DNA of 64,000 nucleotides, from NCBI GenBank assembly GCA_003020945.1, contig PXRU01000002.1, positions 32,060 to 96,059 of the forward strand. The letters are read 5' to 3'. Below, one piece after another: positions 57,208 to 64,000 of the stretch. This stretch comes from Halobacteriales archaeon QS_6_71_20 (GTDB lineage: Archaea; Halobacteriota; Halobacteria; Halobacteriales; Haloferacaceae). The stretch's first letter is position 1; every line of letters starts with the position of its first letter. A program made the position numbers and the translations under genes. A model generated the notes under the pieces. The model was not told the DNA's origin and did not search any database. It saw only the letters and a program-made list of their open reading frames with translations.

Positions 57208-57441
57208 ATGAGCCTCCGCAAGGCGTGGCGCGACCTGGACCGGTCGACGGTCGGGGCGGCGCCGGACCGGTACGGCGTGTACGAACTGGGCGACGCGGAC
57301 GGCGAGCCGACCGGCCACGCCGTCGGCGTCCTCGCGGACGAACTCCGGGAGGAGCTGGCGTACGGCGACGCCGCGAAGGTCCGCTGGACCGTCGCCCGGT
57401 CGCGCGAGCACGCCGAGCGGCTGGCGGACGAACGGTTCTGA
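57208..57441 (+). CDS. small conserved haloarchaeal protein
   Basis: MSLRKAWRDLDRSTVGAAPDRYGVYELGDADG...ADERF. Confidence 0.82.
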   Translation: MSLRKAWRDLDRSTVGAAPDRYGVYELGDADGEPTGHAVGVLADELREELAYGDAAKVRWTVARSREHAERLADERF

Positions 57442-57491
57442 GGGGTGCGCCGGGCCGAGACCGGGGGCCTTACCTTCTACAGCGAGAGAGT

Positions 57492-58934
57492 CCCGCCGTT
57501 CACGGCGGGCGTGAATCGCGTAAGCTTCGTGGAACGTTCCACGGCGATGGCTGGCCGGATATTCACTTCCACCACACTCTCCGAACGTTTATGCGGTTAG
57601 CTTTCATAGGCTACGTATGGCGAATAGGTCGGTTACGCGCACTCACATTGCCTCCATCCGCAACCAGCGACAGGTGCGTGACGACCTCGATTCGCTCGGG
57701 TTCGCCGCCTCAAAACTCTGGAACGTCGCCCGATGGACCGCCGAGCGCGTCTGGAGCGAGACAGGCCACATTCCCGGCCACGCCGAACTCTCCTCGTACC
57801 TCAAATCCCACGAACGCTACGCGGACCTCAACGCACAGTCCAGTCAGCGAGTTATCCAAGAACTCGCTGAGGCGTTCAAATCGTGGTACGGCCACCGGCA
57901 GAACGGGAACCAGAACGCGAACCCGCCAGCATACCGCAAACACGGCGACCAGCATCCACGCTCAACGGTCACGTTCAAAGAGGACGGCTTCAAGCACGAC
58001 CCCGAACATGGGCGTGTCCGCCTCTCGAAAGGCCGGAACCTCAAAGAATCGTGGTCGGACTTCATCCTTTGCGAGTACGAAGCCGACCCCGACGTGGATA
58101 TCGAGAACGTCCAGCAGGCCCGGGCCGTCTATGACCGTGGCGAGTGGCGTCTGCACTTCGTCTGTCGCCACGAAATCGACCCGGACCCGCCCGGTGACGC
58201 AGTGGCGGGCATCGACCTCGGCATCTCGAACCTCGCCGCCGTGTCGTTCGGTGACGAGGCCGTGCTGTATCCCGGTGGTGCGCTCAAAGAGGACGAATAC
58301 TGGTTTCAAAAAGAGCGAGCCAAGTGCGACGATTCGGCGTCCACCAAGGCCGACCGTCTCGACCGGAAGCGAACCGAGCGCCGGACGCACTTCCTGCACG
58401 CGCTGTCGAAAGACATCGTGGCCGAGTGCGTCGAACGTGGCGTCGGCACCATCGTCGTGGGTGACCTCTCGGGCATCCGTGACGAGGGTGACACCGGAGC
58501 GCCCCGCAACTGGGGCGACCGTGGCAACCTCGGTCTGCACGGGTGGACGTTCGACCGCTTCACAGCGATGCTCAAATACAAGGCCGAAGAGGAAGGCATC
58601 GACGTGGAGCAGGTGGACGAACGCGGCACGTCAAAGACCTGTTCGGTCTGTGGGACCGAGGACGGGAGCCAGCGCGTCGAGCGCGGGCTGTACGTCTGCG
58701 AACCGTGTGGAACGGTCGCCAACGCGGACATCAACGGTGCGGAGAACATCCGCGAGAAGGTACTCCCGAGTCTCACCCCCGACGGGGGAGATAGGGATAA
58801 CGGCTGGATGGCACAGCCAGCAGTCCGCCTGTTCGATACATCTACGGGCCGGGTACGCCCACAAGAGCAGGTTGTGGACCGCGAACCCTAATATTCCCAA
58901 CCGCGGTCGGGAAACCCCGGCGTTCACGCCGGGG
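57492..58934 (+). mobile_element. IS200/IS605-group TnpB-only (IS1341-type) element, bounded by two hairpins
   Basis: left hairpin cccgccgttcacggcggg (57492-57509), right hairpin ccccggcgttcacgccgggg (58915-58934), no tnpA. Confidence 0.85.
57617..58891 (+). CDS. tnpB: TnpB-family RNA-guided nuclease (IS1341-type)
   Basis: AGIDLGISNLAAVSF, IVVGDLSGIRDEGD, CSVCG..YVCEPCG zinc finger, ANADINGAENI. Confidence 0.95.
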   Translation: MANRSVTRTHIASIRNQRQVRDDLDSLGFAASKLWNVARWTAERVWSETGHIPGHAELSSYLKSHERYADLNAQSSQRVIQELAEAFKSWYGHRQNGNQNANPPAYRKHGDQHPRSTVTFKEDGFKHDPEHGRVRLSKGRNLKESWSDFILCEYEADPDVDIENVQQARAVYDRGEWRLHFVCRHEIDPDPPGDAVAGIDLGISNLAAVSFGDEAVLYPGGALKEDEYWFQKERAKCDDSASTKADRLDRKRTERRTHFLHALSKDIVAECVERGVGTIVVGDLSGIRDEGDTGAPRNWGDRGNLGLHGWTFDRFTAMLKYKAEEEGIDVEQVDERGTSKTCSVCGTEDGSQRVERGLYVCEPCGTVANADINGAENIREKVLPSLTPDGGDRDNGWMAQPAVRLFDTSTGRVRPQEQVVDREP

Positions 58935-58940
58935 AGGATG

Positions 58941-59075
58941 TCATTGCAGGTACGACGGGTCCTCGGCGTCACAGTGCCCCTCGTGCCGGTCGGCGTCGTC
59001 CGGGTCATCGAACAGGAGCCCGCACGCGTCACACCGGTACCACGTCATGTCGTCCCGCTCCGTCTCGGTGACCAT
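58941..59075 (-). CDS. 44-aa zinc-finger protein
   Basis: MVTETERDDMTWYRCDACGLLFDDPDDADRHEGHCDAEDPSYLQ; missed by the ORF track; stop adjoins the TnpB element right end. Confidence 0.85.
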   Translation of the reverse strand: MVTETERDDMTWYRCDACGLLFDDPDDADRHEGHCDAEDPSYLQ

Positions 59076-59136
59076 GGATCGGAGTCGTCGGGCATCGGAT
59101 AAATCGGTACCGGCGGCCGGGGACCTCCCGGGGGAC

Positions 59137-59589
59137 TCAGAAGTCGGGGAGGTCCTCTGGCGCCTCGAACTCGCTTTCCCAGTCGACGTACTCCTCCTTC
59201 AGCACCTCACACACCACCTGACCGAACTCGGTGAGCGCGGCGTTGACCGCCGACACCTGCGCCCAGCTGTCCAGCTCCGGGTGGAGGTCGCGCTGCTTCC
59301 AGTCCTCCGGGACCCCCGGCGCGTGATAGCCCACGCGGTCGGCGAAGTCGTCCCAGAAGAAGTCGAAGCCGGCGAACAGTCCCAACTCGCCCGCGATCGC
59401 CCACACCTCCGCGTCGATGTCGGCGTCGGCCGACCAGCGGTCGAACGCCTCCTCCCACGCCCCCTCACGAAGGAACTCCTCCAGATCCTCGCGGTGGTAC
59501 TCGTCGCCGACGACCTCGGTGTCGTCGTACTCGCTCGGGGAGACGGTCTCCAGCGACGGCGGCGGCGGCGGCTCCGCGTCGAGGCTCAT
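59137..59589 (-). CDS. conserved hypothetical protein
   Basis: ORF MSLDAEPPPPPSLETVSPSEYDD... Confidence 0.75.
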   Translation of the reverse strand: MSLDAEPPPPPSLETVSPSEYDDTEVVGDEYHREDLEEFLREGAWEEAFDRWSADADIDAEVWAIAGELGLFAGFDFFWDDFADRVGYHAPGVPEDWKQRDLHPELDSWAQVSAVNAALTEFGQVVCEVLKEEYVDWESEFEAPEDLPDF

Positions 59590-59750
59590 GCCCGACAGTA
59601 CCGGGCGACCGGGCATAGGCCTGCCGGCGGCTCCCGACCCAATGTCCCGGCCTCACGCCCGTCCCGCGGTCGTTTCCCTCCGTGGGCCGCGATACCGCCG
59701 GGCCGGATCGAACGCCGGAGTTATTCGGATCACGCACGTACGGTTGTCGT

Positions 59751-60842
59751 ATGCCAACACGACGCGATCTCCTCGCCGCGGTCGGGGCGGCGACCGCCGG
59801 CGGACTCGCGGGCTGCGTACAGCTCGGCTCCTCGGAGGCGGCCGCCGGGGGGGCCGCCGGGCAGACGACCGACTCGTCGCAGTCGTCCGCCGACCCGACG
59901 CAGACGGCGGTGTACCGGTCGACGATCCCGTCGGTCGTCGGCGTGCTCAACTACGGCCGCAACGGCCCCCAGGGGAGCGGCTCCGGCTTCGTCGCCGGCG
60001 ACGGCTACGTCGTCACGAACCAGCACGTCGTCGCGGACGCCGACGAGGTGAAGATCCGGTTCGACGGCAACGAGTGGCGCGACGCCGAGATCGCCGGCAC
60101 GGACGCCTACTCCGACCTCGCGGCGCTTCGGGTCGACGACCGGCCGGAGTCTGCGACCCCGCTGTCGTGGGTCGACACCGACCCCGAGCCGCCCGTCGGC
60201 ACGCCCGTGATGGCGATCGGCTCGCCGTACGGCTTCAGCGGCTCGGCGTCGACGGGGATCGTCTCCGGCGTCGACCGCGTGCTCTCGGCGCCGAACAACT
60301 TCACCGTCGCCGACTCCGTCCAGACGGACGCCGCGCTCAACCCCGGCAACTCCGGCGGGCCGATCGTCACCTACGAGGGGAACGTGGTCGCGGTGGCCGC
60401 CCGCGGCGGCGGCGACAACATCGGCTTCGGCGTCTCCGCGGAGCTGTCGAAGCGGGTCGTCCCCGAGCTCGCCGAGAACGGCGAGTACGCCCACTCGTTC
60501 ATGGGCGTGCGCCTCGTCGAGGTGACGCCGGTCATCGCCGAGGCGTACGGGCTCGACGACGTCGGCGGCGTGCTGATCGTCGAGGTGCTTGAGGACGGTC
60601 CCGCCGCGGGGAGTCTCCGGGGCACCGACGGCACCGAAACCGTCGACGGCGTCACCGTCCCCGTCGGCGGCGACGTGATCGTCGGGATCGGCGGCAACGA
60701 CGTCGAGGTACAGGCCGACCTCTCAAACTACCTCGCGCTGGAGACCTCGCCGGGCGACGAGGTCGAGTTCGCCGTCGTCCGCGACGGGAGCGAGACGACC
60801 GTCTCGTTCACGCTGGGCGAGCGACCCGACCCCGGGGTCTGA
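59751..60842 (+). CDS. HtrA-type serine protease with PDZ domain (Tat lipoprotein)
   Basis: MPTRRDLLAAVGAATAGGLAGC; GSGFVAGDGYVVTNQHVV, DAYSDLAAL, DAALNPGNSGGPIV. Confidence 0.95.
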   Translation: MPTRRDLLAAVGAATAGGLAGCVQLGSSEAAAGGAAGQTTDSSQSSADPTQTAVYRSTIPSVVGVLNYGRNGPQGSGSGFVAGDGYVVTNQHVVADADEVKIRFDGNEWRDAEIAGTDAYSDLAALRVDDRPESATPLSWVDTDPEPPVGTPVMAIGSPYGFSGSASTGIVSGVDRVLSAPNNFTVADSVQTDAALNPGNSGGPIVTYEGNVVAVAARGGGDNIGFGVSAELSKRVVPELAENGEYAHSFMGVRLVEVTPVIAEAYGLDDVGGVLIVEVLEDGPAAGSLRGTDGTETVDGVTVPVGGDVIVGIGGNDVEVQADLSNYLALETSPGDEVEFAVVRDGSETTVSFTLGERPDPGV

Positions 60843-61109
60843 CCGGGCCGACGAGGGTTCGAGCCGGTTCGCCGATCCGTCGCTCCCCCGTTTCGCCGTC
60901 CTGCCGCTCCGCCGCCTCGCAGCCTCGCCGCCGAGCGAGGCGTCCGACCGTCGCCGCGGCCCGTTCGGAACTCGGCGACCGTCGGCGCCGAGGAGGTGGC
61001 CGTCCGGAAGTGCGCCTCGGTCGGTCCGCTCGCGGCCGTCGGTCGGGTTCGCCTCCCCGACGACGCCCTCGACGGTGACCCGGTCGCCCGGAAGCGCCAG
61101 CCGGCCGGC

Positions 61110-61445
61110 TTACACCGCCGGGGGGTCGAACGCCGGTGCCGGATCCGTCGGCTCGTCGGCGTCGCAAACGCGGATGCGGCCGTCCCCCCTGACGAACACG
61201 GTCCAGGAGCCGAACTCGATCTCACACACCGTCGCCGCCCCTCCGCCCGTCCGCGACAGCAGGCGGTCGAGCGCGTCCGTGTCGACGACGTTCGAGAGGG
61301 GCGAGATCGCGGTCGGGTCGGTCCCGGTCGCCTCCGACAGCGCCTCGACGATCGCCTCCACGGGCGTCCGGGCGCCGCCCGGCTCGTATCGCGCGTCGAC
61401 GACCGGGGCGCAGCGGCGGTACACGGTGGGTCGGTCCGAACTCAT
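61110..61445 (-). CDS. HalOD1 output-domain protein
   Basis: VEAIVEALSEATGTDPTAISPLSNVVDTDALDRLL. Confidence 0.8.
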   Translation of the reverse strand: MSSDRPTVYRRCAPVVDARYEPGGARTPVEAIVEALSEATGTDPTAISPLSNVVDTDALDRLLSRTGGGAATVCEIEFGSWTVFVRGDGRIRVCDADEPTDPAPAFDPPAV

Positions 61446-61589
61446 CGTCCGTCGTACCGGGCACGTCGGGGTAAGCTTTGAGGCGGCGGATCCGGTCGCT
61501 CCGTTCGAAACCCACGATCGGGCGGAGCGGGCGGAACCCGTCGACCGCGACCCGGTGGCTTTTCGGCCGGCGCGGTCCCGGAGTCGACG

Positions 61590-62027
61590 ATGCCGAACCT
61601 GCTCGACACCCACATCGAGAACCGGTGGATCGTCCAGCCCAACCACGCGAACAGCCTCGACACCGCCCACGGGGGGAACGTGATGAAGTGGATGGACGAG
61701 GCCGGGGCGATGAGCGCGATGCACTTCACCGGGGAGACGTGCGTCACCGCCCACATGGACGAGGTCAACTTCAAGCGGCCGATCCCCGTCGGCGAGATCG
61801 CGCTCGTGAAGTCGTACGTCTACCGCGCCGGGGACACAAGCGTCGGCGTCCGGACGCGGGTGTTCCGGGAGCGCCCCGGGACGGCGCCGGAGCAGCTCAC
61901 CACCGAGTCGTACGTGGTGTTCGTCGCCATCGACGAGGAGCGAACGCCGATCCCGGTGCCCGACCTCGTCGTCGACACCGAGCGCGGCCGGGAACTGCGC
62001 GAGGCCGCGCTGGCGGACGCGCCCTGA
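61590..62027 (+). CDS. acyl-CoA thioesterase (hotdog fold)
   Basis: NHANSLDTAHGGNVMKWMDEAGAMSAMHFTG. Confidence 0.93.
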   Translation: MPNLLDTHIENRWIVQPNHANSLDTAHGGNVMKWMDEAGAMSAMHFTGETCVTAHMDEVNFKRPIPVGEIALVKSYVYRAGDTSVGVRTRVFRERPGTAPEQLTTESYVVFVAIDEERTPIPVPDLVVDTERGRELREAALADAP

Positions 62028-62153
62028 CCGGCGACGACCGCGACCCCGGTCGCCGGGCGCTCCGACGGCGGTCGAGGAATCGGGTGGGAAACGAGAACGC
62101 AATGAGCGTCGGAGGAGCGGGGGAGGGGGACGAGTCTGTGGAAGCCCCGTCGA

Positions 62154-62681
62154 TCAGCGGTAGCGATACTCGTCGTCGGTGTCGGAGGACCCCGAGCGGC
62201 CGGGGTCGGGGTCGGGGTCCGGGTCGCCGGGGTTGCGGACGGCGGAGTCGTCGAGTTCGATCGCCTCCGGCGGCTGTCCGGCGGCGTCGACCACCTCGTC
62301 GCTCACCTCGATCGGACACTCGACGCGGCCCGCGAGCGCGATGGCGTCGCTCGGACGGGCGTCGAACACGAACCGGCGGGGCTCGCCGTCCTCGTACCGC
62401 TCGGCGTCGACCTTCCCGTAGAACGTGCCGTCGGCGATGTCGTCGATGCGGACGGAGTCGACGGCGCCGCCGAACTCCGTCATCATGTCGACGAGGAGGT
62501 CGTGGGTCAACGGCCGCTCGAACGGCTCGCCCGCGAGCGCCCCCCTGATCGAGCGCACCTGGTCGGCCGTCACGAATATGGGGAGGAACTCCTCGCGAAC
62601 GCGGAGCACGACCGCCGGCACCTCCTCGCCGTCCGGGCCGACCCCCACGCCGATGCCGGCGACCTCGGCCTCGTGGTTCAT
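62154..62681 (-). CDS. bifunctional nuclease family protein (DUF151)
   Basis: FLPIFVTADQVRSIRGAL, RPLTHDLLVDMMTEFGG, FDARPSDAIALAGRVECPI. Confidence 0.93.
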   Translation of the reverse strand: MNHEAEVAGIGVGVGPDGEEVPAVVLRVREEFLPIFVTADQVRSIRGALAGEPFERPLTHDLLVDMMTEFGGAVDSVRIDDIADGTFYGKVDAERYEDGEPRRFVFDARPSDAIALAGRVECPIEVSDEVVDAAGQPPEAIELDDSAVRNPGDPDPDPDPGRSGSSDTDDEYRYR

Positions 62682-62858
62682 ACGCGTTCCACGCGCGCCG
62701 AGCATGAATACCTACCGCGCGTTGCAGGACGGCGGCTCCCGTCGACGCGTCGCGCCGCGGGGCCGACACCCCGCTGAGACTCCGACAGGCGTTTACCGAC
62801 CGGACGGGAAGACGGGTCCGATGAGCACTGTGCCCGCAGCGCGCGCGGGGTGGCCCGC

Positions 62859-64000
62859 GTGAGCTCCGACCCCGACGCCGCCGACGCGCCCGGGGCGGAG
62901 GCCGAGCCGGCGGCTGACGACGCGGCTCCCGGCGGCACGCCGCGACCCTCCAACGCCCGCGGGGAGGGGAGCGTCCGCGTCGTCGGCACGGCCCACGTCT
63001 CGGAGGCGTCGGTCCGGGAGGTCGAGGAGACGGTCGCCGCGGAGCGCCCGGACGTCGTCGCCGTCGAACTCGACGAGGGTCGCTACCGGCAGATGAACGG
63101 GGAGACGCCCGACGACCTCGATCCGGGCGACCTGCTGCGCGGCAACACCGTCTTCCAGTTCCTCGCGTACTGGATGCTGTCGTACGTTCAGACCCGGATG
63201 GGCGACCGCTTCGACGTCGAGCCGGGCGCGGAGCTGCTGGCGGCCGTCGAGACCGCCGAGGACCACGGGATCTCCGTCGCGCTCGTCGACCGCGACATCC
63301 AGACGACGATCCAGCGCTTCTGGGCCCGGCTCTCCGTGCTGGAGAAGCTACGGATGGTCGGCGCGCTCGCGTTCGGCGTCACCGACCCCAGGGTCGCCGG
63401 GGCGACGCTCGGGCTGCTCGTCGGCGTCCTGTTGGGGCCCGCGATCGGGCTGTTCGGGGGCGCCGTCGGCATCACGGAGGCGATCCTCGCGCGGGCGGCC
63501 GCCGGCCTGATCGCGGGCGGGGTCGCCGGCTATCTCGCCCTGGCGGCGATCTGGGACGACCGCGACGGCGCGGTCGCGCTCGGCGCCGCGGCGGTCGCGG
63601 CTGTCGGCGTCGGCGGCGCGGTCGCCGCGACGGGCGTCGGATCGGGGCTGCTCGGCGGGACGCTCGCCCGCGGCGCGGGCGGGCTCGCGATCGGCCTCCT
63701 GGCCGGGCTGGTCGTCGGCGCGGTCGCGGCCCTCGCCGTCGACGCGCTCGGGCTCGCCCCCGCCGGCGAGGAGGGGGAGCTGGAGGAGTTCGACCCCGCG
63801 GAGCTGACCGACGCGGACGTGGTGACGGCGATGATGGAGGAGTTCCGCCAGTTCTCCCCCGGCGGCGCCGAGGCGCTCATCGACGAGCGCGACGCCTACA
63901 TCGCCCACCGGCTCGTCGGGCTCCGCGAGGAGGGGTACGACGTCGTCGCCGTCGTCGGCGCCGGCCACCGCGAGGGGATCGAGTCGTACCTCGCGAACCC
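62859..64000 (+). CDS. TraB/PrgY family protein (truncated by window end)
   Basis: GSVRVVGTAHVSEASVREVEETVAAERPDVVAVELDEGRY, VVAVVGAGHREGIESYL. Confidence 0.93.
   Translation, partial: MSSDPDAADAPGAEAEPAADDAAPGGTPRPSNARGEGSVRVVGTAHVSEASVREVEETVAAERPDVVAVELDEGRYRQMNGETPDDLDPGDLLRGNTVFQFLAYWMLSYVQTRMGDRFDVEPGAELLAAVETAEDHGISVALVDRDIQTTIQRFWARLSVLEKLRMVGALAFGVTDPRVAGATLGLLVGVLLGPAIGLFGGAVGITEAILARAAAGLIAGGVAGYLALAAIWDDRDGAVALGAAAVAAVGVGGAVAATGVGSGLLGGTLARGAGGLAIGLLAGLVVGAVAALAVDALGLAPAGEEGELEEFDPAELTDADVVTAMMEEFRQFSPGGAEALIDERDAYIAHRLVGLREEGYDVVAVVGAGHREGIESYLAN

Noticed and set aside
63348-63968. 206-aa minus ORF at window end
   Set aside because: Shadow of the TraB-family gene, which is open to the window edge on the plus strand

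Overview
GC-rich haloarchaeal (Halorubrum-like) chromosomal window, read by eye with no database searches. Most of it is ordinary metabolic and housekeeping sequence: an alpha-glucan cluster (GH13, GT4, malQ), tpiA, aMBF1, hisC, hflX, HerA, Lrp, korAB, aroC, aroA, P450, Fe-ADH, tyrA, Rsm22-like, thiC, aroQ, archaeal shikimate kinase, HtrA, TraB. Several parts stand out. (1) At ~43.2-52.8 kb, five same-orientation copies of the 3' end of the chorismate mutase gene (ELNKVEQRESR-stop) delimit four segments. Each segment carries one functional unit: VapBC, HTH-10 regulator + P1B ATPase, MazEF-like pair, and HTH regulator + CopA-like ATPase + HMA protein. The copies degrade with distance from the living gene, which looks like stepwise integration at the aroQ 3' end. 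No recombinase is visible. (2) A CHAT-protease gene and a tightly linked partner lie opposite a convergent 45-aa membrane peptide gene, which has an inverted repeat around its TATA-like element. (3) A homing-endonuclease-type intein sits in the Walker A motif of HerA. (4) A PKD-domain gene has a compositional break in the middle of its reading frame. (5) There are three decayed genes (dinB, an ABC transporter, vapC) and one TnpB-only element with paired end hairpins. Several genes under 60 aa absent from the ORF track were recovered by hand.
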